Below are positions 17,217 to 26,932 of a stretch of 60,811 bases of DNA, piece by piece (position 1 is the first letter of the stretch; every line of letters begins with the position of its first letter). The notes under the pieces are model-generated. The model worked only from the letters and a program-made list of their open reading frames with translations, did no database searches and was not told the DNA's origin. This DNA is from Chitinophaga pinensis (GTDB lineage Bacteria > Bacteroidota > Bacteroidia > UKL13-3), in the NCBI GenBank assembly GCA_945861965.1, contig CAMAWM010000012.1, forward strand, positions 1 to 60,811. The letters are read 5' to 3'. Made by a program: the position numbers and the translations under genes.

Positions 17217-17645
17217 ATGAAACTATCCATAGCCTGCGATCATGCAGGATTTGACTACAAAGAAACTATCAAACAGATGTTGTTAGACGAAGGAAATGAG
17301 GTGAAAGATTTTGGAACTCACAGCACCGATTCAATGGATTATCCTGACACCACACATCCACTTGCAAATGCTGTTGAATGCAAAGAAAGTGAACTTGGAA
17401 TATTGATTTGCGGAAGCGGAAATGGAGTTTGCATGACAGCAAACAAACATCAAGGAATACGAGCCGCGCTTTGTTGGAATGAAGAACTTAGCAAATTTGC
17501 ACGTTCGCACAACGATGCAAATGTATTGTGTTTGCCAGCTCGGTTTATCGAGTTGGATTTGGCTAAAAAAATTGTAAGTGTATTTTTAAACACAATATTT
17601 GAAGGCGGAAGACATCAAAACAGAGTGAATAAAATTTCTTATTGA
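17217..17645 (+). CDS. rpiB: Ribose-5-phosphate isomerase B
   Basis: The 142-residue protein is a standard RpiB. It has CDHAGFDYKE near the N-terminus, the CGSGNGVCMTANK loop that holds the catalytic cysteine and phosphate contacts, and SHNDANVLCLPAR. It interconverts ribose 5-phosphate and ribulose 5-phosphate in the non-oxidative pentose phosphate pathway. It follows tatC by 41 bases. Confidence 0.96.
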   Translation: MKLSIACDHAGFDYKETIKQMLLDEGNEVKDFGTHSTDSMDYPDTTHPLANAVECKESELGILICGSGNGVCMTANKHQGIRAALCWNEELSKFARSHNDANVLCLPARFIELDLAKKIVSVFLNTIFEGGRHQNRVNKISY

Positions 17646-17712
17646 TGTAGTTTTGTAAATGCAATTCCAATTATTTAACACTCATTTTCTCTTATTTTCG
17701 TTTTCTAAAAAT

Positions 17713-19515
17713 ATGCTAAAGAAAACAAGTTTACTTTTTTTTATTTTTATATCACTTCAACTTTTTGCGCAAGAAAAAGATGAACCTTTAGCTGCACAAT
17801 ATTTTAGCAACAAGGAATTTGATAAAGCAGCTGATGTGTACGAAAAATTAGTGTCGCGAAATTCACAATCTGTTTATTTTTACGATAATCTTTTGCAGTG
17901 TTATTTTAATCTGAACAAGTTTGAAGATGCCGAAAAATTAGCAAAAAAACAAGCAAGAAAAAACAATAACTCGCCATATTACACAGTAGATTTAGGATAT
18001 ATTTATAAAAAATGGAACAAGCCCGAAAAGGCAAAAAAGCAGTTTGAGAATGTGCTTTCGCTGCTTGTACCCAACGAAGAAATTATAAACGAAACTTCCG
18101 GTGCATTCAAAAAAAGAAATGAAAAAGAATTTGCCATCTATGTTTATTTAAAAGGAAGAAAATTATTACAAAGCAATCTTTTTTTTTGTATCGAGTTGGG
18201 TGGATTGTATATGGAAACGGGAAAAACAAAAGAGATGATTGAAGAATATCTCAATCTTGTTTCAAACAATCCAATGGCAGAAGAAGAAGTTCAAGGCCTT
18301 TTTCAAAATTATTTAAACTCGGATGCTGAATACGAATTGTTGAAAAACGCATTGTTGAAACAGCTAAAAATTCAAGGACAAAACGATGTGTTTTATGAAA
18401 TGTTGCTTTGGTTTTATGTTCAACGAAAAGACTATGGAAATGCGCTGATTCAAGCAAAGTCAATTGATAAGCGTTGCCGTGCTTTGGGAAAAAGAATTTT
18501 AGATTTGGGATATTTGGCTGTAGCAAACGAACAATACGATGCAGCGATAAAAATTTTTAATGAAGTGGTTTTAATAGGCGATGATAAACCGTATTACCGC
18601 ATGTCGAAACTTGGAATTTTAAATGCTAGAAATAAAAAACTATTGACTTCAGCAAGTCCAATGATTCAAGATTTGAAATTGTTGGAAAAAGACTATCAAG
18701 ATTTTTTAATTGAAAATGGTAAAAGTAATTATACCGCTTCTTCACAAAAAGAATTAGCCAATTTACAAGCGCAATATTTATTTGATTATTCTTCGGCAAT
18801 TGCAAATTACAACGAGTTGATAAATATGCAGGATGCCGAAAAACATTTTCGTGCCGAGTGTAAACTTGAGTTGGCTGATGTCTATGTTTTAAAAGGAGAA
18901 GTATGGGAAGCAATGTTGTTGTATGGACAAGTTGACAAAGATTTTTTGGAAGATCCTTTGGGGCAAGAAGCCAAATTTAGACAATCAAAATTAAGTTATT
19001 ATTTGGGCGAGTTTGAGTGGGCAAGAGCGCAACTTGATGTACTAAAAACTGCAACTACACAACTGATTGCAAACAATGCTTTAGAACTTTCATTAATGAT
19101 TCAGGACAATACAGTAGATAGCATTGAAGATGCATTGAAATTATTTTCAAAAGCAGATTTATTTTATTTTCAAAACAACACAGATTCTGCTTTCATTTTT
19201 CTTGATAGCATCAACAAAACTTTTCCAAAACACGCATTAAGCGATGATATTGCATTTAAAAAAGCGCAGATTTATACCAAACAAAATAAATTTATTGAAG
19301 CAGCGATTTGGTTAAACATTGTTGTAAACGAACACGGAACAGATATACTTGGCGACAACGCATTGTATGCGCTAGCGAGGTTGTACGATAAAAATATGGG
19401 CGATAAAGAAACCGCAAAAAAGTTATACGAAAAATTTATTGAAACCTATCCCGGTAGCTTATTTATTATTGACTCGCGAAAAAGATTTAGAATTTTGCGT
19501 GGCGATTTACTTTAA
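17713..19515 (+). CDS. Secreted tetratricopeptide-repeat protein
   Basis: I chose the ATG at 17713 because it gives a clean signal peptide (MLKKTSLLFFIFISLQLFAQ). An upstream in-frame ATG at 17659 would add 18 residues and spoil it. The remaining 580 residues are repeated helical hairpins of TPR type (YFSNKEFDKAADVYEKL, QARKNNNSPYYTVDLGYIY, KAKKQFENVL, EKFIETYPGS). Periplasmic TPR proteins of this kind act as scaffolds in envelope assembly. No partner can be named from the neighbours. Confidence 0.8.
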   Translation: MLKKTSLLFFIFISLQLFAQEKDEPLAAQYFSNKEFDKAADVYEKLVSRNSQSVYFYDNLLQCYFNLNKFEDAEKLAKKQARKNNNSPYYTVDLGYIYKKWNKPEKAKKQFENVLSLLVPNEEIINETSGAFKKRNEKEFAIYVYLKGRKLLQSNLFFCIELGGLYMETGKTKEMIEEYLNLVSNNPMAEEEVQGLFQNYLNSDAEYELLKNALLKQLKIQGQNDVFYEMLLWFYVQRKDYGNALIQAKSIDKRCRALGKRILDLGYLAVANEQYDAAIKIFNEVVLIGDDKPYYRMSKLGILNARNKKLLTSASPMIQDLKLLEKDYQDFLIENGKSNYTASSQKELANLQAQYLFDYSSAIANYNELINMQDAEKHFRAECKLELADVYVLKGEVWEAMLLYGQVDKDFLEDPLGQEAKFRQSKLSYYLGEFEWARAQLDVLKTATTQLIANNALELSLMIQDNTVDSIEDALKLFSKADLFYFQNNTDSAFIFLDSINKTFPKHALSDDIAFKKAQIYTKQNKFIEAAIWLNIVVNEHGTDILGDNALYALARLYDKNMGDKETAKKLYEKFIETYPGSLFIIDSRKRFRILRGDLL

Positions 19516-19555
19516 AATTTTTTATTCAGACTTACGAAATATATTTGTTGCATAA

Positions 19556-20071
19556 ATGCTTATTTACATTAAAACATTACGAAATTGGTTTGCCAAGTAT
19601 CCGTTTACCAAAAAAATTATCAAATTCTGTATTGTAGGAACTTCAAGTACTGCAGTTAGTTTAGGAGTGTTTTGGTTATTGGCAAGGCAGTTTCCGGCTT
19701 ACAATTTATTAACTAAAGCAATCGGGTACTTGATGGGATTTTTTGTCGGATTTACTTTGAATAAATTTTGGACCTATGTTGACCAAACCGATGATGGCGA
19801 AAAATACTTGTTGAAATATATTTTAGTTTACGGCTCAACTTTTATTGTTTATCTACTTTTCAATTTTGTTTGTGATCACTACTTTTATCCAAACCTATAC
19901 TTATCTAATTTAGCCGAAACATTTGGATTTAGTTACTTGGGTTTTTGGTTAACATTGAACGGACCATTTGTATCAAATGTGCTTTCAATTATTGTAAATG
20001 TTTTTCTGAATTTTATTGGAACTAATTTTTTGGTATTTAGAATACCCGAACCAGATAAATTATTTGATTAA
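19556..20071 (+). CDS. GtrA-family membrane protein
   Basis: The 171-residue protein has four membrane helices and the GtrA pattern: KIIKFCIVGTSSTAVSLGVFWLL near the start, GFFVGFTLNKFWTY in the middle, and FIGTNFLVFR at the end. GtrA proteins are thought to flip polyprenyl-linked sugars or assist glycosyl transfer to surface polymers. A TATATTTG box at 19540-19547 precedes the start, without a clear TTG box. Its TAA stop overlaps the opposite-strand stop of the lytic transglycosylase within TTAA. Confidence 0.88.
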   Translation: MLIYIKTLRNWFAKYPFTKKIIKFCIVGTSSTAVSLGVFWLLARQFPAYNLLTKAIGYLMGFFVGFTLNKFWTYVDQTDDGEKYLLKYILVYGSTFIVYLLFNFVCDHYFYPNLYLSNLAETFGFSYLGFWLTLNGPFVSNVLSIIVNVFLNFIGTNFLVFRIPEPDKLFD

Positions 20072-21303
20072 TCTTTTTTCTTCAGTTTTTTCTTCTGATT
20101 GGGTTGCATTTTGTTTATTCGTTTGTAGTAACCACTTTTATTTGCAGGCACAAAAATGCTCAGCTTTTGTCCTTGTTTTACTCTATCTGATTTTAATTTA
20201 TTCTGCTTTTTTATTTCAGAAACCGATACATCAAACCAATCAGCAATATCGCCCAAAACATCTTTTCGCTTAACAGTATAAAACACTTTTGTTTTAGAAA
20301 TGTTTTTTTCTTGTGCTTTTTCAACAGGCAAATCAGCCGGTTTTATTTTCTGTGAAATTTGAATAGCTGGAGCATTTGCTAAACTTTCATTTTGAATAAC
20401 CAATGGAGCAAATTCTAAATTTACAGGATTGTAAAACGAGTCGCGAAGCAAATCAATTTGAGAAGATTTTTCTTTTGGTAATTTTAAAAAATATCCATCA
20501 GCCGCCATCGGAACAACATCTTTCCTGAATTTCGGATTTAGTTTTCGCAAATCCTCAATGGGAATTTTTAATGTGCTTGAAATTTGTTGAAATGAAAGAG
20601 CTTTATTAATTAATACACTGTCAAATTCAAAATTCAATTCGTGATTGCTAGGTTTAATTCCATGTTCTTTATAATAATTAACTATGTATGCAGCGGCTAC
20701 AAATTTAGGATACAAATCGCGGCAGCTTGTAGGTAGAAAAGGATAGATATCCCAAAAATACAAACTGTTTCCTGCCATGCGAATGCATTTGTTTAGCGTT
20801 ACAGGCGAACATCCATACGCTACAATTGCAAGAGGCCAACTGTTGTAAATGCTGTATAAATCTTTGAAATGCTGAGCAGCAATTGCCGATGAAAGTTGTG
20901 GATCTCTGCGTTCGTCTACCAAGGTGTTTACTTTCAATTTGTAAATTTTTGAGACGGTATAACTCATCATCCAAACTCCACTGGCACCAGTTGAATTAAC
21001 ATAAGTTGGATTTAATTCAGATGCTGCAAGTGCTAAATATTTTAAATCTATAGGAGCATTTTTTGCCTTTAGATTTTTTTCAAATAGCGGAAAATAAAAT
21101 CTACTCAAACCAATTAACTCTTTTGTTTTTTCTGGATGAGCCAAATATTCATCAATAAATACTTTTACTTCTTCTCGGTAACTTAATTCGGTTTGCGATT
21201 TTAGTTGTGCAATTCTTGTTTGATAAATATCTTGTCCATTAATTGAACCTGCCATTAAAAATAAAATGGAGAAAAAGAAAAATATTTTAGTTTCTTTTAA
21301 CAT
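20068..21303 (-). CDS. MltD-like lytic transglycosylase with LysM-type domains
   Basis: The 411-residue protein starts with a signal peptide ending near residue 24. A transglycosylase fold covers about 85-215, with the catalytic glutamate E96 in AASELNPTYVNSTGASGVWMM. The usual WQFM segment reads WMMS here. Two LysM-like segments follow, at about 225-275 and 340-385 (FYTVKRKDVLGDIADWFDVS ... IKKQNKLKSD), then a lysine-rich tail. Such enzymes cleave the glycan strand of peptidoglycan with formation of 1,6-anhydro ends. Activity is probable, since the Glu is kept. Confidence 0.85.
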   Translation of the reverse strand: MLKETKIFFFFSILFLMAGSINGQDIYQTRIAQLKSQTELSYREEVKVFIDEYLAHPEKTKELIGLSRFYFPLFEKNLKAKNAPIDLKYLALAASELNPTYVNSTGASGVWMMSYTVSKIYKLKVNTLVDERRDPQLSSAIAAQHFKDLYSIYNSWPLAIVAYGCSPVTLNKCIRMAGNSLYFWDIYPFLPTSCRDLYPKFVAAAYIVNYYKEHGIKPSNHELNFEFDSVLINKALSFQQISSTLKIPIEDLRKLNPKFRKDVVPMAADGYFLKLPKEKSSQIDLLRDSFYNPVNLEFAPLVIQNESLANAPAIQISQKIKPADLPVEKAQEKNISKTKVFYTVKRKDVLGDIADWFDVSVSEIKKQNKLKSDRVKQGQKLSIFVPANKSGYYKRINKMQPNQKKKLKKKD

Positions 21304-21372
21304 AAATCTACTGCAATTGTAAACGTTTGAAAAATTAAAAAATTGTGAAGTAATTAAGATGTGAACAATTTT

Positions 21373-22797
21373 TTAAAGGATTGGTCTTATATTTTCGACC
21401 ATTGATAAAAGTTTGGATTCCTCAAAATGATTGGCCATTAATTGCATTCCAATTGGCAAATTATTGCTATCGTTTGCAAAAGGAAATGATAGTGCAGGAA
21501 TACCAGCAATGTTTGCGTGAACACAAAAAATATCGGCCAAATACATGGCCATCGGATCGTTTGATTTTTCGCCAATTTTAAATGCTGTACTTGGCGATGT
21601 TGGCGATAAAATAAAATCGTATTGTTCAAAAATTTTTGCTGTACGATTTGCAACAAGTCGTCTAACTTTTTGAGCTTTGGTATAATAAGCATCGTAATAT
21701 CCAACTGACAATACAAAAGTGCCAAGCATAATTCTACGCTTCACTTCGGCACCAAATCCTTCTGACCTTGACTTGCGAATTGTACTTTCCAAATCCTTCC
21801 CATTTTTTGTTCTATAACCGTAATGCATTCCTGTAAATCGCGAAAGATTTGAAGATGCTTCGGCTGTAGTAAGTGTGTAATAAACCGGAATCATTGCTGA
21901 TAATTCTGGAACAGAAACCATTTCAACCAAATGGCCATCTTTTTTTAATTGTTCAATCAAATCTTCTGTTGCACTTTTTACTTCAGAATTTATTCCATCT
22001 AATTCAATCGCCTCTTTGATTACAGCAAATCGAAATTTTTTATTTTCTGAAACTTGTTTTGAATATTCAATATTTTTATTTGAGCTTGAAGTTGCATCGT
22101 ATTCATCTTTCCCCGCCATTACTTCAAGTAAAAGTTTTGAATCTTCAATACTTTGCGTTATGGGTCCAATGATGTCAAATGATGATGCGTATGCAATTAA
22201 TCCCCAACGTGAAATTCTTCCATAAGTAGGTTTCAAACCAAATGTTCCAGTCAATGCAGCAGGTTGCCTAACAGAGCCACCCGTATCGCTTCCCAATGCC
22301 GCTAAACATAAATTTGCTTGCACAGCAACTGCTGCGCCTCCTGAACTTCCTCCAGGAACTCGCGAGTTGTCTACATCGTTCAACACATTTCCAAAAGCCG
22401 AATTTTCGTTTGATGAACCCATTGCAAATTCATCGCAATTAAGTCTTCCAATGATAATTGCATCTTCAGCCAATAATTTTTCAACAGCTGTTGCTGAATA
22501 TAGTGAAGTGAAATTGCTTAAAATTTTTGAAGAAGCCGATACTTTATGTCCTTTATAGCAAATATTATCTTTAATGCCAATAACCATTCCGGCAAGCTTT
22601 CCTGCAGTTCCGTCATTTATTTTTTGCTGAATTTTTTTTGCTGATAATTTGGCTTCATCAGCCCAAACTTCCAAAAATGCGTTAAGGTGTTTTTTTTCTT
22701 CAATTCTGTTTAAATAAAAATCGACCAATTTTTCTAAATCGGTACTTCCGTTTGCAAAGGCATTTTTAATTTCTGAAAGTGATTTGAATCTTTCCAA
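21373..22797 (-). CDS. gatA: Aspartyl/glutamyl-tRNA amidotransferase subunit A
   Basis: The 474-residue amidase-signature enzyme has the full Ser-Ser-Lys triad: K76 in IGIKDNI, cis-Ser S151 in VPGGSSGGAA and nucleophile S175 in GSDTGGSVRQPA. The latter segment is followed by FGLKPTYGRISRWGLIAYASSFD, which is specific to GatA. It releases ammonia from glutamine for the GatCAB complex, which converts Glu-tRNA-Gln or Asp-tRNA-Asn. gatB and gatC are not adjacent. Confidence 0.97.
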   Translation of the reverse strand: MERFKSLSEIKNAFANGSTDLEKLVDFYLNRIEEKKHLNAFLEVWADEAKLSAKKIQQKINDGTAGKLAGMVIGIKDNICYKGHKVSASSKILSNFTSLYSATAVEKLLAEDAIIIGRLNCDEFAMGSSNENSAFGNVLNDVDNSRVPGGSSGGAAVAVQANLCLAALGSDTGGSVRQPAALTGTFGLKPTYGRISRWGLIAYASSFDIIGPITQSIEDSKLLLEVMAGKDEYDATSSSNKNIEYSKQVSENKKFRFAVIKEAIELDGINSEVKSATEDLIEQLKKDGHLVEMVSVPELSAMIPVYYTLTTAEASSNLSRFTGMHYGYRTKNGKDLESTIRKSRSEGFGAEVKRRIMLGTFVLSVGYYDAYYTKAQKVRRLVANRTAKIFEQYDFILSPTSPSTAFKIGEKSNDPMAMYLADIFCVHANIAGIPALSFPFANDSNNLPIGMQLMANHFEESKLLSMVENIRPIL

Positions 22798-22870
22798 TTG
22801 CTTAATTTATTTTAATTTGACTAGGATATTAAAATCCTGTAAAGATTACGAATCCGTATTAAATAAAATA

Positions 22871-22925
22871 GTCATGCTGAAAGTAGTTTTTGAGTTATTC
22901 AAAAACTAGTATCTTTCAGAATGAC
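22871..22925. repeat. REP-like hairpin between tatA and gatA
   Basis: GTCATGCTGAAAG (22871-22883) pairs with CTTTCAGAATGAC (22913-22925) with one mismatch. Inside it TAGTTTTTGA pairs perfectly with TCAAAAACTA around GTTAT. The ends GTCATxCTGA match the REP-like elements at 36.2-36.4 kb. It may also end the tatA transcript. Confidence 0.7.
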
Positions 22926-22965
22926 CATTTGTTTTTACACAGTCAATCAAGTTATGTAAAAACAC

Positions 22966-23151
22966 TTACGCTTGATTATCTTTTTCCTTCATTCCTTCTT
23001 CAACCTGATCTTTCACATTTTTTTTAGCATCGTTAAATTCACGAATGCCTTTTCCTATTCCACGCATAAGTTCTGGAATTTTTTTCCCTCCAAACAAAAG
23101 GATAATAATCAAAACGATTACGATTAATTCGGGTGCTCCTAGTCCAAACAT
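22966..23151 (-). CDS. tatA: Sec-independent protein translocase subunit TatA
   Basis: The 61-residue protein shows the whole TatA/E pattern: a short N-terminal membrane helix (GAPELIVIVLIIILLFG), the hinge GGKKIPELMRGIGKGI, an amphipathic helix with REFNDAKKN, and a charged tail. TatA multimers form the protein-conducting element of the twin-arginine system. It is transcribed alone, ahead of gatA, with a REP-like hairpin between them. Confidence 0.95.
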   Translation of the reverse strand: MFGLGAPELIVIVLIIILLFGGKKIPELMRGIGKGIREFNDAKKNVKDQVEEGMKEKDNQA

Positions 23152-23358
23152 AGTTGTTGTTATTTACTGTTGTGAAGGCAAATTTACTACTTTATTTGAT
23201 TTGGCGAAGAAAAAGAGACAGAAAATATCTTAAATCAGATTTAATCAACAATGGTTTAGATTTCATTTATATTAAAAAAGCAGCGCAAAAAAATAGTAAC
23301 AAAGTGCTGAAAAGAGTATTCGGTTTTCTCGTTCCTTTTTATTTGTTTTGAAAACAAG

Positions 23359-24780
23359 ATGCGACAGGTTGAAGAATTTGAAAAATCAGTAAAAATTTCA
23401 TTGCGCGAAAGTGAAATGCAAAAGCGAACTGCTTTGGTTTCTCAAAAACAACTTTCTTCCATTGAATTGGCTTTTAAACAATTTGAAAATTTAGAATTAG
23501 CCAGAAACCGTGCTGCGTATCTTAAATGGAAAGTAAACGAAAACTTAGATAAATATTTAATTGATTTTGAATCCGCTTTGGTCCGCAAAGGAGGAAAAAT
23601 ATTGTGGGCTGATGATGCAGCAACTGCACTGAAAGAAATAGAACAAATTTTAAAACGTAAGAATGCAAAAAAAATAATAAAGAGCAAGTCTTTAATTGCC
23701 GAAGAGATAGAATTGAATAAATTTTTGAAAAGCAAATCCTATCAAATAATTGAAAGCGATATTGGTGATTATATTGTAGATCAGTTTGGCGAAAAATCAT
23801 TTCATCCTCAATTTTCGGCAATGCACAAAAGCGTTGGAGAAGTGAATGAAATGCTAAATAAAAAAATCAGCTCATCGCTTGACATTCAAATTGACGAATT
23901 GAATATGGATTTGCGGATGAATTTACGCGATAATTTTTTTCTTGCAGATGTAGGAATTTCGGAAGCTAATTTTTTGATAGCCGAAAGCGGAAATGTTTGT
24001 ATTACAGAAAACGAAGGCAACGCAAGTTTGTGTAGCACTTTTGCAAAAACACACATTGTAATTGCCGGAATTGATAGCATACTTCCTTTGCTCAACGATA
24101 TTGATTTGTTTTTTCCCTTATTAGCAACGTATCAAAGCGGACAAAAAATTGCAACGTATAATTCTATTATTGGCCCAAAAACGCCCGATGAGGATGATGG
24201 ACCGGATGAATTTATTGTGGTTTTAATAGACAATGGCAGAAGCAATATTTTGGCAGCACAAGATCAGCGAAGTGCACTTAGTTGTATTCAATGCGGAGCT
24301 TGTCATCACGTTTGTCCTGTATTCAAAAATATTGGCGGACCTGCTTATAACACCGCTCATACCGGACCAATAGGAAAAGTAACTGAACCTTTGGCAAAAG
24401 GATTGAAAGATTTTCAACACTTGAGTTTTGCAAGTACCAACTGTGGAAAGTGTAAAGATATTTGCCCAGTAAAAATTGATATTCCAAATCATCTTAATCA
24501 AAATAAGAGAGATGCAATTCAACTAGGTTTAGGAAATACAGGCGATAAGTTGACTTGGTTTGCTTGGAAACAAGCAATGTCGAGCAGGAAAAATTTAAAC
24601 AGTTCGGAAAAATTTAAAAATTTTACATTCAAAAAATTACTCAAATCGACTTGGGGTGATGAAAGGGAATTTCCGAAAGTAGTAGTAAAATCATTCAATC
24701 AACTTTGGCGTGAAAAATTTGGCGAACAAAAACCAGATAAACAAGTTCCGTTTACAAATAAATCATTCAAAACTTATTGA
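23359..24780 (+). CDS. lutB: LutB-like iron-sulfur protein (lactate utilisation)
   Basis: The 473-residue protein has an N-terminal LUD domain with NFLIAESGNVCITENEGNA and a C-terminal ferredoxin-like part with two clusters of cysteines: CIQCGACHHVCP and CGKCKDICPV. A short C-terminal tail (DUF3390-like) follows. In Bacillus, LutABC oxidises L-lactate to pyruvate. Here lutA and lutC are not adjacent. The 207 bases before it, shared with tatA, hold only a weak -7-like box for tatA and no gene I can defend. Confidence 0.88.
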   Translation: MRQVEEFEKSVKISLRESEMQKRTALVSQKQLSSIELAFKQFENLELARNRAAYLKWKVNENLDKYLIDFESALVRKGGKILWADDAATALKEIEQILKRKNAKKIIKSKSLIAEEIELNKFLKSKSYQIIESDIGDYIVDQFGEKSFHPQFSAMHKSVGEVNEMLNKKISSSLDIQIDELNMDLRMNLRDNFFLADVGISEANFLIAESGNVCITENEGNASLCSTFAKTHIVIAGIDSILPLLNDIDLFFPLLATYQSGQKIATYNSIIGPKTPDEDDGPDEFIVVLIDNGRSNILAAQDQRSALSCIQCGACHHVCPVFKNIGGPAYNTAHTGPIGKVTEPLAKGLKDFQHLSFASTNCGKCKDICPVKIDIPNHLNQNKRDAIQLGLGNTGDKLTWFAWKQAMSSRKNLNSSEKFKNFTFKKLLKSTWGDEREFPKVVVKSFNQLWREKFGEQKPDKQVPFTNKSFKTY

Positions 24781-24793
24781 AATTAATTTTTTT

Positions 24794-26809
24794 TCAATCA
24801 AGTTTTAATTCATTCACATCACTAAAAGGCAATCCACAGGTTTTATCTTTACACACATAAATCAGCGTTTTATTTTCAGTAGATTTATTTTTTAATAAAG
24901 GAATTTGAGTAGTGTGTTTTGCAATTGCAAAAATTGCATTTGGCAAATATTTGTTTTGAATTTGTTTCATCGTTTTTTCTGCGTTTTCGCCACAAGCAAT
25001 TAGTTGATACAAACCTTTTGTTTTATTCATCAACACTTGCATCCAATTGCTATAACTCGATAGTTGTTTTGTTATTTTTGGTTCAATAATCGAAAGCATT
25101 TTGTTTAATAACATTTCATATTCTTCATCATCAAAATAATACATCAATTGCTGAAGACATTTTGCAAAAACACTGTTAGCCGAAGGAATTACATCGTCAG
25201 TAAAATCAATTTTTCGGACAATTAATTTGGTGTCGTTTATTGATTTGAAATGAAACATATTTTTTTCGTTCGAATAAAAATATTCTATCGACAACTTCAT
25301 CAATTCATTTGCTTTTACTAAATATTTTTCATCAAATGTGCATTGATAAATCGAAATTAATGCATCGCAAAAACAAGCATAATCTTCGGCAAAAGCAGCG
25401 ATGCTTATTTTTCCGTTTTTATAAATTCGGAATAGTGTTTTGTCAATCCACAAATTAGCTAAAATAAAATCTGTGCATGATTTGGCTTTCAATAAAAATT
25501 TTTCATCGTCAAAGCATTTGTACGCATTGCAATATCCTTTTATCATCAACGCATTCCAGCTTGTAATGCATTTGTCATCAAGCAAAGGTTTTGTTCTTTT
25601 TGATCGGTATTCAAGCAAAATAGTTGTGCATCGAAAAATAATTTCATCCATTTTTTCAATCGGAATTCGCGCTAATTTTTCTAACTCATCATCGCTGTGT
25701 GTTTTGTACAAAATATTTTTCCCGTGCTCCCAATTTCCATAAGTATCCACCGAATAATAAAGGCTAAATAACAATTCGTCATCTCCAAGTAAATTTTGCA
25801 ATTCGGCTTTGGTCCACACATAATATTTCCCCTCCTCATTTTCGCTATCGGCATCCATTGCAGAAAAAAATAATCCTTCGGCCGATGTCATTTCGTTTTC
25901 GATAAATGCATCAATTTTGTAAACTGTTTTCTTGTACAATTTTGATGGGTTGATTACACATGCGTTTGAAAACAAACTCATCAGTTGTGCATTGTCGTAA
26001 AGCATTTTTTCGAAGTGCGGAACTTTCCAATAGCTATCGGTACTGTATCTTGCAAATCCACCTCCTAAATGATCAAATATTCCACCATCGGCCATGCAAT
26101 TCAACGTTTTGAAAACGATATTTTTAATAAAATCATCATCAGCATGGTATTGAAATTGCAAAAACATTTCCCAGTTATTCGGCATTGGAAATTTTGGCGA
26201 CCATCGATATCCGCCAAGTTGCAAATCAAAATTTGGTTTCCATGCTTCAATTGTTTTTTCTATTGAATCAAAACTTATTTTTGAATTTGTTTCATCCAAA
26301 AAAGCATCTAGTTTTTTTATTTCATTGGTTAAATTATTTGTAAAATCAATTGCTTTTTCGCGATTGTCTTTGTAAAAATCTGCCAAGGATTTCAAAATTT
26401 TTTGCCATTCATTTTTTCTAAAATAAGTTCCTCCATGTAAAGGTTTTCCATCAGGAAGCAAAATGCAATTCAATGGCCAACCGCCACGCCCAGTAATGAT
26501 TTGAACGGCATCCATATATATCTGATCTATGTCTGGTCTTTCTTCGCGGTCTACTTTTATACAAATGAAATTTTCGTTCATTATTTTGGCAGTTTCTTCG
26601 TCTTCAAAACTTTCGTGCGCCATAACATGACACCAATGACACGATGAATATCCGATGCTAACCAAAACCAATTTATCCTCTGATTTTGCTTTTTCAAATG
26701 CTTCATCAGACCACTCAATCCAATCAACTGGATTGTATGCATGTTGCAACAAATAAGGACTTGAAGAATGAATTAAGCTGTTTGTATATCGTTGTTTTTT
26801 TTCTTCCAT
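24794..26809 (-). CDS. Thioredoxin-domain protein of the YyaL / DUF255 family
   Basis: The 671-residue protein begins with [21 protein letters not shown], and its thioredoxin-like domain carries CHWC at 57-60 followed by HVMAHESF and [12 protein letters not shown] long alpha/alpha-barrel region resembling N-acylglucosamine epimerases follows, including [18 protein letters not shown]. The family (SPATA20 in animals) is widespread, but its reaction is not established. The gene is convergent with lutB, with 13 bases between the stops. Confidence 0.9.
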   Translation of the reverse strand: MEEKKQRYTNSLIHSSSPYLLQHAYNPVDWIEWSDEAFEKAKSEDKLVLVSIGYSSCHWCHVMAHESFEDEETAKIMNENFICIKVDREERPDIDQIYMDAVQIITGRGGWPLNCILLPDGKPLHGGTYFRKNEWQKILKSLADFYKDNREKAIDFTNNLTNEIKKLDAFLDETNSKISFDSIEKTIEAWKPNFDLQLGGYRWSPKFPMPNNWEMFLQFQYHADDDFIKNIVFKTLNCMADGGIFDHLGGGFARYSTDSYWKVPHFEKMLYDNAQLMSLFSNACVINPSKLYKKTVYKIDAFIENEMTSAEGLFFSAMDADSENEEGKYYVWTKAELQNLLGDDELLFSLYYSVDTYGNWEHGKNILYKTHSDDELEKLARIPIEKMDEIIFRCTTILLEYRSKRTKPLLDDKCITSWNALMIKGYCNAYKCFDDEKFLLKAKSCTDFILANLWIDKTLFRIYKNGKISIAAFAEDYACFCDALISIYQCTFDEKYLVKANELMKLSIEYFYSNEKNMFHFKSINDTKLIVRKIDFTDDVIPSANSVFAKCLQQLMYYFDDEEYEMLLNKMLSIIEPKITKQLSSYSNWMQVLMNKTKGLYQLIACGENAEKTMKQIQNKYLPNAIFAIAKHTTQIPLLKNKSTENKTLIYVCKDKTCGLPFSDVNELKLD

Positions 26810-26896
26810 TTTGTATCGACAATTGTAATAAGGAGTGCAATAATAGCGTATTAATAAAACTAAACAGGATGCTTAAATTGATTAAATATTTCCAAA

Positions 26897-26927
26897 TTGT
26901 AAGCTTAAAATTTTAAAGCTAATATTG
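26897..26927 (+). promoter_or_regulatory. Promoter of hutI-nudix-E1
   Basis: TTG (26897-26899), a 20-base spacer, and TAATATTG (26920-26927), one base off TAnnTTTG. The box ends 5 bases before the hutI ATG, so the leader would be very short or absent. Confidence 0.5.
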
Positions 26928-26932
26928 CAGCA

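Noticed and set aside
23154-23351. A 65-codon plus-strand frame just before lutB
   Set aside because: It begins right beside the divergent tatA start, has no recognisable motif, and its low-complexity Lys/Leu content fits AT-rich intergenic sequence. No promoter or conservation evidence can be seen.
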